A stretch of 64,000 nt of DNA. Source: M55B118 sp964501715. Its GTDB lineage: Bacteria > Bacillota_I > Bacilli_A > Izemoplasmatales > Izemoplasmataceae. The stretch covers positions 124,001 through 188,000 of the forward strand of contig CAZCTR010000001.1 of the NCBI GenBank assembly GCA_964501715.1, in the 5' to 3' direction. Below the pieces are notes generated by a model. That model had not been told where the DNA came from and searched no databases. It saw only the letters and a list, made by a program, of their open reading frames with translations. Every line of letters begins with the position of its first letter. Positions within the stretch are counted from its first letter, which is position 1. Positions 35,809 to 45,498 of this stretch are shown piece by piece. A program made the position numbers and the translations under genes.

Positions 35809-38443
35809 CAAGGTTCTCCCCTATCAAGGCGTCCACTGTCAAAGGGACTTTGAGGTCGGCGACGCCCTCCATGGTCTCTTTGACAAGCGACTGCATGGTC
35901 TCGGCCTCATCTTTGGGCACGTCGAAGACGAGTTCGTCATGGATTTGCAGGATGAGCTTGCTTTTGAGGTTCTTCTTTTCCATGACGTCCTTGATCTTGT
36001 TCATCGCTATCTTGATGAGGTCTGCGGCACTGCCTTGCAGAGGCGCGTTCATAGCGGTGCGCTTGCCGAGTTCCCTTTGGGCGTGGATTTTGCTGCTGAG
36101 TTCCGGAATATAGCGTCTGCGGTTGTACATTGTGGTCACATAGCCCGTCTGTTTGGCTTTATTCACCACTTCGTCCATGTAACTCTCGATGCCATTGAAC
36201 CGTTCGTAATAGCGGTCGATGAATTGCTTGGCGGCCTGATTCGAAGTGCCCAGTTCCTGTGAGAGCCCCCAGGGTGTCTGCCCGTAGATGATGCCGAAAT
36301 TGACGGCTTTGGCCATTCGGCGCTCGCTGTCGGTAAGGGTTTCTTTGTCGAACACGAGTTTTCCGGTCGCCGTGTGGATGTCCTCCCCGCTATTGAAAGC
36401 CTCAATCATCCGTCTCTCATTTGCAAGATGCGCGAGCAGTCTGAGCTCAATCTGTGAGTAGTCCGCGGCGATCAGCACATTGCCTTCGCTCGGGATGAAG
36501 ACCTTGCGGATGCTGCGGCCCATTTCTGTCCTGATCGGGATGGTCTGCAGATTCGGTTCGATGCTGGAAAGCCTCCCTGTCTGAGTGAAAGCCTGCTTGT
36601 AGATGGTGTGGATCTTGCCATCTTCGTGCACCGCGTCGGAAAGGCCTTTGATATACGCACTTCTAAGCTTGTCAATCATGCGGTATCTGAGGATCTTGTC
36701 GATGATGGGGTGTTTACCCTTCAATTTATTAAGGACCTCGACATTGGTCGAATAACCGGTTTTCGTCTTCTTCTGGGGCGGGAGACCAAGACGCTCGAAT
36801 AGGATCTCGGAAAGCTGTTTCGGCGAGCCGATATTGAAGGGTTCGCCTGCCAAATCGTGGATGTCGCCGGTCAGTTTCCTCAGTTCCGATTCCAACGTTT
36901 GATCGATTTCCTTGAGCGCATCCATATCAATCCTGACCCCTTCGCTCTCCATCTCGGCAAGCACAAAGGCGAGCGGAAGCTCGATGGTTTCATATAGCCG
37001 CTTCTGTCCATGCTTTTCAAGCATGTCCTCGATATCGCTGCGCAGCGTCTCGATCGCCCGCGCTTTTTTGCGGGCGTATTCTACATAGGTCTTCCTGCTT
37101 GGGATGCCTGCCTTCTTGCCTTTGCCGTACACATCCTCATAGTAAGGGACATCATGATAATCGAAGTTGGAGACGACCACCTTGAAATCCTCTTTCGTAT
37201 TGGAAGGGTTCAACACATAGGCTGAAAGCAGGGAATCGAAATCGACCCCTTTGATATCGAGGCCGTCCTGCATGAGCATGACCCTCATCTTCTTGATGTC
37301 ATGGGTCATCTTGCGTTTGTTCGCATCAAGGAGATAGGCTTTGAACGACGGGGAATGGATGGCGGTCTCATAGGGGATGAAATCAGCCTTGTCTTCAGCC
37401 GAGACGAGGAAGCCGAGTTTCTTTGCAAAGTGGTAGTTGTCGCCGAAACTTTCCAAGACCAATGTGGACAGAGGGGTGTCCACCGCCTCACGTATGGCCT
37501 CTTCACCGTCAATCACACGTGTCGGTTTCACCTTGGAGACATGTTTCTGGTTGTCCGTTTCACTTTCCAAGCCGTTGTCGGTCTTGAGCCGTCTGAGCAG
37601 GCTGTGGAATTCCAGATGTTCATAGAAATCAACCAGTGCGGCCTTGTCGATGCCCTCATAGCGCAAGTCGTCGAGTGTCATGTCGAGTTCGCAATCGGTC
37701 TTCACCGTGGCGAGGTCCCTGAATGTCTCGGCGTCTTTCCCGTGTGTCTGGATGCGCTCTTTGAGCTTGCCCTTGAGCTCGTTGACATGCCTGAGCAGGG
37801 TAGAGACATCGCCATATTCATGCAGAAGCTTGAGGGCGGTCTTCTCCCCGACACCGGGAATGCCGGGAAGGTTGTCGGAACTGTCCCCCATGAGTCCTTT
37901 GAGGTCCGGGATCTGGGAAGGGTTTAAGCCCAAGTCCTCCTTCAGTGAATCCTGGGTGTAGTCGCGCTCGGGTTCGATGCCTTGTTTGGACAGTCTCATA
38001 TGGACCTTGTGGTTGAGAAGCTGAAACAAATCGCGGTCGTTGGAGATGATCTCTATGTCGTCGAATTCATCGTAATATGCATGCGCCAGTGTAGCGATGA
38101 TGTCATCAGCCTCATATTCCTCATGTTCATAGACAGGCATGCCGAGCTTGTCAGGCACCGCCTTGATATAGGGCAATTGGCTTCTGAACTCATCCGGCAT
38201 GGGTTTCCTCTGCGCTTTATATGCTTCATATGCCTTGTGCCTGAAAGTGGCCTTCCCTTTGTCGAAGGCGACGAGGCAGTGCGTGAAATCCTCTTTGAGA
38301 ATGAGATTGAGCATATTGGTGATACCATAGACGGCATTGGTGAACTCGCCTTTTGAATTTTTCATCATGCGTCCCGAATACGCGGTCGCATAATAGGCTC
38401 TGAACATTAGATTGGAGCCGTCTATGAGTACGAGTTTCTTCAT
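35795..38443 (-). CDS. polA: DNA polymerase I
   Basis: 882 residues. 5'-nuclease domain (about 1-290, LIDGSNLMFRAYYA ... SNDRDLFQLL), then a central 3'-5' exonuclease-like domain (about 300-480) in which the metal-binding DxE motif is replaced (TLVLESFGDN). Proofreading is therefore probably lost, as in Bacillus Pol I. The family A polymerase follows with ADYSQIELRLLAH near 656 (motif A), the O-helix RRMAKAVNFGIIYG and HDELVFDVP near 833 (motif C). Role: Okazaki fragment processing and excision repair gap filling. First gene of the chain polA - CDF - nitroreductase - mutM - coaE. Confidence 0.97.
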   Translation of the reverse strand: MKKLVLIDGSNLMFRAYYATAYSGRMMKNSKGEFTNAVYGITNMLNLILKEDFTHCLVAFDKGKATFRHKAYEAYKAQRKPMPDEFRSQLPYIKAVPDKLGMPVYEHEEYEADDIIATLAHAYYDEFDDIEIISNDRDLFQLLNHKVHMRLSKQGIEPERDYTQDSLKEDLGLNPSQIPDLKGLMGDSSDNLPGIPGVGEKTALKLLHEYGDVSTLLRHVNELKGKLKERIQTHGKDAETFRDLATVKTDCELDMTLDDLRYEGIDKAALVDFYEHLEFHSLLRRLKTDNGLESETDNQKHVSKVKPTRVIDGEEAIREAVDTPLSTLVLESFGDNYHFAKKLGFLVSAEDKADFIPYETAIHSPSFKAYLLDANKRKMTHDIKKMRVMLMQDGLDIKGVDFDSLLSAYVLNPSNTKEDFKVVVSNFDYHDVPYYEDVYGKGKKAGIPSRKTYVEYARKKARAIETLRSDIEDMLEKHGQKRLYETIELPLAFVLAEMESEGVRIDMDALKEIDQTLESELRKLTGDIHDLAGEPFNIGSPKQLSEILFERLGLPPQKKTKTGYSTNVEVLNKLKGKHPIIDKILRYRMIDKLRSAYIKGLSDAVHEDGKIHTIYKQAFTQTGRLSSIEPNLQTIPIRTEMGRSIRKVFIPSEGNVLIAADYSQIELRLLAHLANERRMIEAFNSGEDIHTATGKLVFDKETLTDSERRMAKAVNFGIIYGQTPWGLSQELGTSNQAAKQFIDRYYERFNGIESYMDEVVNKAKQTGYVTTMYNRRRYIPELSSKIHAQRELGKRTAMNAPLQGSAADLIKIAMNKIKDVMEKKNLKSKLILQIHDELVFDVPKDEAETMQSLVKETMEGVADLKVPLTVDALIGENLDEAK

Positions 38444-38502
38444 CGGTTGTCCCCTCGTTTCTTCTTCGTAAATCTATGTGTATTCTACCACAAGCGAGGC
38501 CA

Positions 38503-38535
38503 AAATAAAAAAAATACTCATCGCAATGAGTATTT
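38503..38535 (-). terminator. Rho-independent terminator of acpP
   Basis: AAATACTCAT (38512-38521) pairs perfectly with ATGAGTATTT (38526-38535), loop CGCA, with a T-rich run next on the minus strand. It includes the acpP stop codon. Confidence 0.85.
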
Positions 38536-38767
38536 ATTTTGTGTGCTTCTCGAGGTAATCCACGATGTCTTGGACGGTTTTGATCTTGGTGGCCGCCGTA
38601 TCATCGATCTCAATGTCGAATTCCTCTTCGATCGCCATGATGAGTTCCACGGCATCCAAAGAGTCGGCACCCAGGTCATCCGTCAGGTTCGAACTGCTTT
38701 CGATGGTGTCCTGCTCAACCCCGAGTTCTTCGGCGATGATGCTTTTGATTTTCTCTAACACAGACAT
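38534..38767 (-). CDS. acpP: acyl carrier protein
   Basis: 77 residues, acidic, four-helix pattern, with the phosphopantetheine site GADSLDAVELIM (Ser at about 36). Carries growing acyl chains in fatty acid synthesis. Its expression appears independent: a perfect-consensus promoter lies in the coaX end and a terminator immediately follows. No other fatty acid genes are in the window. Neighbouring coaX feeds CoA, the source of its prosthetic group, but the two are on separate transcripts by this reading. Confidence 0.97.
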   Translation of the reverse strand: MSVLEKIKSIIAEELGVEQDTIESSSNLTDDLGADSLDAVELIMAIEEEFDIEIDDTAATKIKTVQDIVDYLEKHTK

Positions 38768-38791
38768 TCACTCCTTATTCTGTTCGCTATC

Positions 38792-38820
38792 ATTATAGAA
38801 GTTGCGGATGGTTTTGTCAA
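38792..38820 (-). promoter_or_regulatory. acpP promoter
   Basis: TTGACA (38815-38820) and TATAAT (38792-38797) on the minus strand, both consensus, 17-nt spacing. The -35 overlaps the coaX stop codon. Confidence 0.85.
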
Positions 38821-39569
38821 CGCGCATCCTTCCTGTTGCGTTCATAAATGGAGACAAGCCCTCTCAAGATCAGCAACTCGTCATGGATGTAGTCATCAGG
38901 GACAAGTGTCTTGATCAAGCGTGAGGCGCCCCCTGTGAGGATGACCGCGACGTCTTCGCTGCCATAGTTTTTCTTGATGGCTTCGACAAACCCCATGACC
39001 TGATGGGCATGACCATAAAGAAAGCCTGAATTGAGGGCTTCTATGGTGTTTGTTCCTAGGACATGCGCCGGTTTTTCAAACTCGAATTGAAGCAGTTGCG
39101 AAGTGCGTGAGACAAGCGCGTCCTTGGACGAGTCGAGACCGATGGTGATCGAGACGCCCATGATACGGTTTTTCTCAACATAGGTGAACGTCGTCGCCGT
39201 CCCCATGTCGATGATGATGGCGTTTTTGTGATAGGTGCTGACCGCTCCTGCAGCCGCAGAGACAAGGTCCGCACCGACTTCCTTGGGATAGTCAGTCTTC
39301 ACTTCGATGCCGGTTTTCACCCCCGGTCCTACAAAGACCGGGGTGAGGCCGAAGTATTGGGTGATGAAAGTCTTGAACGCCGTGTTGAGCTGAGGTACGA
39401 CACTGGCGATGATCACAGCCTTCACATCATCAAAAAGGTGTTTGAGAAGGGTGTAATATTCATCGCTTGATTTGGTCTGGTCGGTCTTGTACCGGTAGGT
39501 TTCTGCGATTTCACCGTTTCCCTTGCCGATATGGATGTTGCTGTTGCCTATGTCGATATAAAGACGCAT
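38817..39569 (-). CDS. coaX: type III pantothenate kinase
   Basis: 250 residues of the ASKHA fold. Phosphate-1 motif YIDIGNSNIHIG (about 4-15), VGADLVSAAAGAV (about 107) and phosphate-2 motif IIDMGTATTFTYV (about 125) are visible. First step of CoA synthesis from pantothenate. It is 11 nt downstream of an ECF-transporter S component, which suggests that the pair takes up and phosphorylates pantothenate. Confidence 0.95.
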   Translation of the reverse strand: MRLYIDIGNSNIHIGKGNGEIAETYRYKTDQTKSSDEYYTLLKHLFDDVKAVIIASVVPQLNTAFKTFITQYFGLTPVFVGPGVKTGIEVKTDYPKEVGADLVSAAAGAVSTYHKNAIIIDMGTATTFTYVEKNRIMGVSITIGLDSSKDALVSRTSQLLQFEFEKPAHVLGTNTIEALNSGFLYGHAHQVMGFVEAIKKNYGSEDVAVILTGGASRLIKTLVPDDYIHDELLILRGLVSIYERNRKDAR

Positions 39570-39580
39570 GGCGCATCCTC

Positions 39581-40153
39581 CTAGTCAAGGGAAAGTTGTG
39601 TGGACTGTTTGAGTCTGACCACGATGGGGGTGCCGATGATGACCGCGACCGCAATTTCAATCGGACCGTTGAGCGCCATGGCGCTCGCTATGAAAGTGAA
39701 TAGCGGGCCGAGGAACTCTTCGATGGCATCCCGGAATAGAATAAGCGCTGAAAGTGTGAGCACCGTGTGGGTGAAAGTCCCGAGTGCGAAACTCAGGGCG
39801 ACTGCGAGTGGAACCTTCTTGATCAGTTTTTGCATCCCGATGAAGATGTAGGCGGTCGCCAGCCCGAAAAGGGCCCTGGGCAGGATGCTTATGACCGGAT
39901 TCTGGAAGACGACGTCCACCGGTCCGGGTCTCAGATAGGCTACAATCAGCGAAAACACACCGAAAGCGGTCCCGAGGACAAGCCCGAATTTCCTGCCTCC
40001 ATAAATCGCGCCGATAATCACCGGCACATGCAAGGTGGTGATGGCGACTCCGCCGTACTGGAAGAACCCGACCTGCGGGATCATGGCCATGACGACGATG
40101 ATGGCGATGAACATCGCCATAGTGGTCATTTCCAAAGTCTTTTTGTTTCTCAT
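39581..40153 (-). CDS. ECF transporter S component, probably for pantothenate
   Basis: 190 residues with about six hydrophobic helices. The N-terminus MRNKKTLEMTTMAMFIAIIVV and the FxGxxxGxxxG-like loop YGGRKFGLVLGTAFGVFSLIVA are typical of substrate-binding EcfS proteins, which dock on shared EcfAA'T modules (not in this window). Pantothenate is inferred from the directly downstream coaX; a different vitamin or precursor is possible. Start at 40153 with AAGGAGAG upstream. The leader contains two hairpins (40172-40189 and 40216-40230). Confidence 0.85.
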   Translation of the reverse strand: MRNKKTLEMTTMAMFIAIIVVMAMIPQVGFFQYGGVAITTLHVPVIIGAIYGGRKFGLVLGTAFGVFSLIVAYLRPGPVDVVFQNPVISILPRALFGLATAYIFIGMQKLIKKVPLAVALSFALGTFTHTVLTLSALILFRDAIEEFLGPLFTFIASAMALNGPIEIAVAVIIGTPIVVRLKQSTQLSLD

Positions 40154-40171
40154 GTTTACTCTCCTTGATTT

Positions 40172-40230
40172 CGGGCCCTAAGGGTCCCGTATTTTGGATG
40201 TTCTATGTAAGGACACGATTCGATGAATCG
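40172..40230 (-). other. two hairpins in the leader of the ECF S component gene
   Basis: Minus-strand RNA can form CGGG-A-CCC-TTA-GGGCCCG (40172-40189; one bulged A) and CGATTC-ATC-GAATCG (40216-40230). Neither has a T run, so they are not simple terminators for the upstream M42 gene. Significance unknown. Confidence 0.4.
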
Positions 40231-40276
40231 CATGCCGAAGCTTTGCGTTCACTCACGTGTCATGACATATGTTGGA

Positions 40277-41347
40277 TCAGACGTTGCTTTTGATGGTTTC
40301 GAAGGTCTTCCTGTCGAAAGACCGGATGAGGGCGAGCACCATGTCGAGTACGGCTTTATGGTCGTCCTCGTGAATCATGGATGTGGTCGAGTGGATGTAT
40401 CTCGCGGGCATGCCGACAGTGGCCACCACAACACCCCGCCCGTTGAGCTGGGCGCGTGCGGCGTCGGTGCCGCCTTTGGACTGGTAGTATTGGAATTTGA
40501 TATTGTGTTTTTCCGCCAAGGCTTCAACATGTTTTTTCATGCCTTTATGCATGATGGCGTTCGGGTCGTAGAAACGAAGCAGGAAGCCTCCATCAAGCTT
40601 GCCACCGACTTCATCATCATCGAACGAGTCGGTGCACGGTGAGCAATCCACTGCGAGGAAGATATCCGGATCCACCATGCTGGTGGCTGTGGCCGCGCCG
40701 CGGAGCCCGACTTCCTCTTGGACGGTCGCACCGGCATAAAGGGAACATGGAAGACTCTTTTCTTCTTTTTTCAAGGTTTCCATGGCCTCGAGGGCGAGCG
40801 CTGAGCCGAAACGGTTGTCCCAGGCTTTGGAGATATGTTTTTTGCCGTCCTTCGTGGTCACATAGGTGTTTCTGGCCACGATTTGCTGGCCGATCTTGAC
40901 ACCGAGTTCTTTCGCATGGTCCTTGGAGTCCGCCCCGATATCGAGCAGAAGGTCGTCAAATGTCTTGAGCGCCTTGTCCTCCTTGCCCCGTGTGAGATGG
41001 GGTGGCTTGGACGCGGTGATGCCCGGAATCTCTTCAAGGTCGTCGGTGTAGATGAGCATGTGCTGTGAGAGGAACACTTCGGGTTTCATCCCGCCGAGCG
41101 CCTTCATTTTCACAAGTCCCTTGTCGGTGATGCCGGCGACCATGGCACCGACTTCATCCATATGCCCCGCCAGCATGACTCGCGGGCCTTCGCTTTCTTT
41201 GTTTAGGACGCCGAACACACTTCCCAGACGGTCTTCCAGGATTGTGTCTGTATGTTTGGACAGTTCTTGTTTCATGTAGTCTTTTACATGGCTTTCAAAA
41301 CTTGGTGCGCCTGGTATGTTCACCAGGTCCTTATACATCTTCTTCAT
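40277..41347 (-). CDS. M42 family metallopeptidase (glutamyl aminopeptidase/FrvX type)
   Basis: 356 residues. Dinuclear metal site ligands are in LAGHMDEVGAMV (His/Asp, about 63), KAWDNRFGSALALE (bridging Asp, about 178), VQEEVGLRGA (catalytic Glu pair, about 208) and FLAVDCSP (Asp). The C-terminal HSTTSMIHEDD supplies the last His. Family: dodecameric TET aminopeptidases that degrade peptides in the cytosol; some deblock N-termini or act as endoglucanase-like proteins. The ATG at 41347 follows AAGGAGG and overlaps the trmB end by 17 nt. Confidence 0.94.
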   Translation of the reverse strand: MKKMYKDLVNIPGAPSFESHVKDYMKQELSKHTDTILEDRLGSVFGVLNKESEGPRVMLAGHMDEVGAMVAGITDKGLVKMKALGGMKPEVFLSQHMLIYTDDLEEIPGITASKPPHLTRGKEDKALKTFDDLLLDIGADSKDHAKELGVKIGQQIVARNTYVTTKDGKKHISKAWDNRFGSALALEAMETLKKEEKSLPCSLYAGATVQEEVGLRGAATATSMVDPDIFLAVDCSPCTDSFDDDEVGGKLDGGFLLRFYDPNAIMHKGMKKHVEALAEKHNIKFQYYQSKGGTDAARAQLNGRGVVVATVGMPARYIHSTTSMIHEDDHKAVLDMVLALIRSFDRKTFETIKSNV

Positions 41348-41990
41348 GGGGAGCCTCCTTGAACATCGCTTTGAGTTTATAGATGGGGCCTTCTTTTGAG
41401 AATTTCTCTTCGAATTCCGTCATGATGAGGGTGTCAGGGTCATAATCCTCGTGAAGGTCCAAAGAGATTTCAGTGAACACCATGCCTGTGGCGTTCATCA
41501 TCCGAAGGGAGTATTCGAAAAAGGGTCTGTTGTCGGTCTTGAATTCCAGTACCCCTTCTTTTTTCAAAAGGGTCTGATATATCCTTAGAAAATCGGGATG
41601 GGTGAGCCTTCTTTTCTCATGGCGTGTTTTCGGCCACGGGTCGGAGAAATTCAGATATATGGTATCCACACTGCCCGCGGGCAGCACTTTATCCAAAACC
41701 GCCGCATCCGTCTGCACTAAGAGCACGTTGTCCCTTGGTTCTTCGATGAATTTCTCAAGGGCGCGCACGATGACGCTGTCATAACGTTCAACCGCTATGA
41801 AAAATGTGTCAGGGTTCAATGTCGAGAGTGTGTCGATGAACTGTCCTTTGCCGGCACCGATTTCCAGTTCCAGCGGGCCGCCGGGAAGACGCTCAGTCAA
41901 ATCGATCGGTGATTCCCTTGGAATCTCGATGATCTTGTCCGGATGGTTCTTGATTGTTTCCTGTGCGTGTTTGACTTTTCTCAGTCTCAT
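41331..41990 (-). CDS. trmB: tRNA (guanine-N7)-methyltransferase
   Basis: 219 residues. SAM-binding loop LELEIGAGKGQFI (about 38-50), the acidic end of strand two VERYDS, NFSDPWPKTRHEKRRL (catalytic Asp, about 120-135) and the C-terminal tRNA-binding TEFEEKF segment are diagnostic. Methylates G46 of tRNAs. A TGG-extended TATAAT lies at 42006-42011 on the minus strand between pepV and trmB. Overlaps the M42 peptidase start. Confidence 0.96.
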   Translation of the reverse strand: MRLRKVKHAQETIKNHPDKIIEIPRESPIDLTERLPGGPLELEIGAGKGQFIDTLSTLNPDTFFIAVERYDSVIVRALEKFIEEPRDNVLLVQTDAAVLDKVLPAGSVDTIYLNFSDPWPKTRHEKRRLTHPDFLRIYQTLLKKEGVLEFKTDNRPFFEYSLRMMNATGMVFTEISLDLHEDYDPDTLIMTEFEEKFSKEGPIYKLKAMFKEAPHEEDV

Positions 41991-42047
41991 GGAATCACCA
42001 CCGTCATTATACCAAAGACCCGACAGGAAAACCAGCGGGCCGACAGG

Positions 42048-43323
42048 TTATTTTAAGGACACATTGTCCTTTGTGAGCCGTTCAATGGCGTGCATGTAGA
42101 TCACGGTCGCCTGAATCAAGTCATCGATGAAGATGTGCTCGTCGACCTGATGGGCCACATCCTCCCTACCGGGCATCACGATGCCGAAGGCGACTCCTTT
42201 GTCAAGGGCGCGCGCATAGGTTCCTCCACCGATGGTGATGGGTTTTGATGTCTTGTCGTCCGTCACTTCCCCGTAACACTCCATAAGCGTTTCAACGAGC
42301 GGATCATCCGCCGGAACGTGATGGAGCGGCACCGTGGTCTTGTGTGCATAGGTGAAGCCATAGGGAGAGACAGCTTGTTCTATGCTCTTTTGGGCTTCTT
42401 GTTCAGAGAAACCGGTCGGGAATCTGCAATTGACACCAATTCTCGCGCCTTCCTCGCCATATTTGAAGACAGCCGCGTTCATGGATAGGTTCTTGAGGGT
42501 CTCATCGTAAAGCGCAATCCCGAGCTTCTTTCCGAGGTGGTCAAAGGCTAACAGGTCCGAGACTAGCGCAAGGAAAGGCGCGTCTATATGTTTCGACAGG
42601 AAAGTCGCGAGATGATAGGCCGCGTTGTTGCCTTTCTCGGGGCTCATCGCGTGCGCGCTTCTCCCCTCGACGATATAGGTGTTCCCCTCGACCCTTCCGC
42701 GAAGCACATTGGCTTCAAGATACATCGAAAACGCCTCTTCGAGATCGAGGTCCACCACAGCCTCCGCATGGTCCGGGACGACGTTGTAGCGTTCCCCCGC
42801 TTCGAATGACTTGAGCGGGCCTTCCTTATGGGGACCCATGAGATCGAAGGAGAAAATGCCTTTCTCTGCGTGGATGACCGGGAATTCAGCGTCGGGGGAG
42901 AATCCCGCCGTCGGCATGGTTTCCTTTTCAAAATACCTTCCGATGCCACGCCAAGCGGTCTCCTCATCAGTGCCCATGATCAAGCGGACGCGTTTTGCCG
43001 GGTCCACACCCAGCTCCCTCAGGAACTTCATTGCGAAATAAGCTGCAATGGTGGGGCCTTTGTCGTCCATCGAACCACGGCCATAAACCTTCCCGTCTTT
43101 GATGTATGGTTCGAAAGGCGGATGGGACCATTCTCCGGTGTTGGCGGGCACCACATCCAAATGGGTGAGGATCCCGAGCACCTCTTCGCCTTCACCCCAT
43201 TCGATATGGCCCGCGTGTGCTTCCACGTTCTCGGTTTCAAATCCGTCATTCTCAGCACGTTCAAGCATTGCATGCAAAGCCTTGTTGATGGCTTTTCCGA
43301 ACGGTTCGTCCTTATCGGACGGA
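42048..43323 (-). CDS. pepV: M20 family dipeptidase, PepV type (5' end lost in assembly gap)
   Basis: About 425 residues are present, and the first 40-60 are hidden by the 100-N gap. Metal-site motifs run THLDVVPANTGEW (His and Asp), YGRGSMDDKGP (bridging Asp), GTDEETAWRGI (catalytic Glu pair), then FSPDAEFPVIHAEKG (Asp) and the C-terminal GGGTYARAL. The DDKGP and DEETxWRxxxYF phrases are those of PepV/Sapep dipeptidases, which cleave dipeptides with free N-termini in the cytosol. Sequence beyond the gap in the same frame belongs to the neighbouring ATPase on the other strand and must not be joined. Confidence 0.92.
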
Positions 43324-43423
43324 NNNNNNNNNNNNNNNNNNNNNNNNNNNNNNNNNNNNNNNNNNNNNNNNNNNNNNNNNNNNNNNNNNNNNNNNNNNNN
43401 NNNNNNNNNNNNNNNNNNNNNNN
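43324..43423. other. assembly gap of exactly 100 N
   Basis: A run of 100 undetermined bases, the usual placeholder for a scaffold join of unknown length. It removes the 5' ends of pepV (minus strand) and of the P-type ATPase (plus strand), and with them the divergent promoter region and any metal-responsive operator. The real distance may be longer. Confidence 0.98.
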
Positions 43424-45498
43424 TCAAGAAAATCGTGATGAAGAACCTCATCTGTTCCGGATGCGCGGCTCGAATCGAAAAGGCGCTCGCGGAGCGTTCA
43501 GATATAAATTCAGCCTCTTTCAACTTCGCCAACCAGACCATGCTTTTGGACGCGGAGAATTCTTTTGATGTGGAGCAGGAAATCGACTCCATTAAAACCC
43601 TGGTGGATTCCATCGAATCCGGTGTGGAAGTCATACCGTACGGGAAACGCCATCAGATCAGCGGACACAAATTCGTGAAGACCTACCGTTTTGTCTTCAT
43701 CGGTGCCCTTGTTTTTCTTTTGGGCGGGGTGCTCGGTTATTTTGACATCCTAAGACCACGCCTCAACATGCTTTATTGGGCGGGATACGCCCTGATCGCC
43801 AAGGACATCATCCACAGCACCCTCAAAGGGATCAAACGCAGAGAGTTTTTCAATGAGAACCTTCTGATGTTCATCGCGACCTTCGCTGCGATGTTCATTG
43901 AAAAACCCTTTGAAGCCGCTTTGGTCATCCTTTTTTATTCCATCGGCGAACATCTTCAGCATAAAGCCGTCGACAAATCCAAATCCGAAATCAGCAGCTT
44001 GATGGACCTGCACGTCGAATACGCAAATGTTCGTGAAAATGGTTCCGTCGTCGTCAAGGATCCCATGCATGTCAAAAAAGGGGACATCCTGGTCGTCAAA
44101 AACGGGGAGAAGATCCCCACAGACGGCATTGTGATCGAAGGATCGACCGCACTCAACACGAGCGCGCTCACGGGCGAATCCAAACTCTCGAATGTTAAAA
44201 AGGGTGATTTCGTACGTAGCGGCAACATCAACACCGGCAACGTCATCGAACTAAGAGCCGGAACGGAATACAGCGAATCCACCATCGCCAAGATTATCGA
44301 CCTGATCGAGAATTCCACAAACCAGAAATCGAAGACCGAGAATTTCATCACGACATTCGCCAGATATTACACCCCTCTTGTCACATTCGCCGCCCTGCTC
44401 ATGTTCGCCATACCCACACTCCTCAATCCCGAAGGGATCGATGAGTATGTGTTCAGGGCCGCCACTTTTCTCGTCATCAGCTGTCCTTGCGCCCTTGTGC
44501 TTTCCATACCCCTGTCCTATTTCGCGGGCATCGGAGCAAGCGCCAAGGAAGGCATACTATTCAAGGGTTCAAACTTCCTCGACATGATGAACAGCGTCGA
44601 CGTGATCGGAATAGACAAGACCGGCACCCTCACCCACGGTAACTTCGAAGTCGCGGGTTATACCGACCTCAAGACATTGAGATACGCGGCCATGATCGAA
44701 CAATACTCCAACCATCCGATCGCCCAATCCATCGCACACGCCTACCATGGCAGGCTTCCGGAGCTCAAGAATGTCACTGAAACCGCCGGCAGCGGCATGA
44801 AGGCGGACACCGATGAAGGAACCCTGCTCGTCGGTAGCAAGCGCATGCTTGAAAAACACGGCATCACCCTCGAGGATGAAAAGGACCTCGCGGGAACCAA
44901 TGTGTTCGTCGCCCTTGATGGCGAATATGTAGGTCGTGTTGTCGTCAAGGACCAGATCAGACCATCAAGCTCACGCACAATCAGAAAGCTTTCCCGCACC
45001 AAACACATCACCATGCTTACAGGCGACAACGAGGCAACCGCCCGGGAAGTGGCTTATGAACTTGGCAACATCGATATCTCCCACTCACTTCTGCCGGAAG
45101 ACAAGATCGACGTCTTCAACGCTCTGCCCTCGATGAAAAACAAGATGTATATCGGCGATGGCATCAACGACGCCCCGCTCCTTAAGAACGCCGACATAGG
45201 AATCGCCATGGGGCACGGCAGCGAACTCGCCATCGATGTTGCGGACATCATCATCATGGATGATGACCTCTCACTCATCGACCGCGCTTTCCACCTCTCA
45301 AAAAGGACACGACGCATCGTCTATCAGAACATCGCCTTGTCACTCACAGTGAAATTCTCATTCCTAGTTCTCGCCGGATTCGGCCAGATCTCGATGCTTG
45401 AAGCGATATTCGCGGATGTGGGCATCACAATGATTGCGGTCATGAACGCACTCAGACTCATCTACCGTAGAAAGGAAAGGCAATATGTCAAACAATAA
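43424..45498 (+). CDS. P1B-type heavy-metal translocating ATPase, Zn/Cd/Co group (5' end at gap)
   Basis: About 690 residues are visible. The frame enters from the gap at KKIVMKNLICSGCAA, so only a few residues are likely missing before the single HMA domain with its CxxC metal site. Eight membrane segments are expected. The third pair carries SCPCALVLSIP (CPC transport motif, about 353), followed by DKTGTLTHG (phosphorylated Asp, about 399). The actuator loop has TGESKLSN and the hinge GDGINDAP (about 577). The sequence around MGHGSELAIDVADIIIMDDDL resembles CadA/ZntA exporters. It overlaps the downstream ArsR repressor by 14 nt. Export of Zn2+, Cd2+, Co2+ or Pb2+ is the likely role. Confidence 0.93.

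Noticed and set aside
41996..42048. Terminator after pepV
   Set aside because: CCCG/CGGG gives only four or five pairs with a weak T run; a direct repeat CCTGTCGG is present but unexplained.
42048..43634. Frame joining pepV through the 100 N to upstream minus-strand sequence
   Set aside because: Beyond the gap the real coding strand is plus (HMA domain of the metal ATPase); the join is an artefact of translating N.
43099..45498. Frame joining the metal ATPase through the 100 N to sequence before the gap
   Set aside because: Sequence before 43324 is the pepV gene on the minus strand; the ATPase start must lie within the gap.
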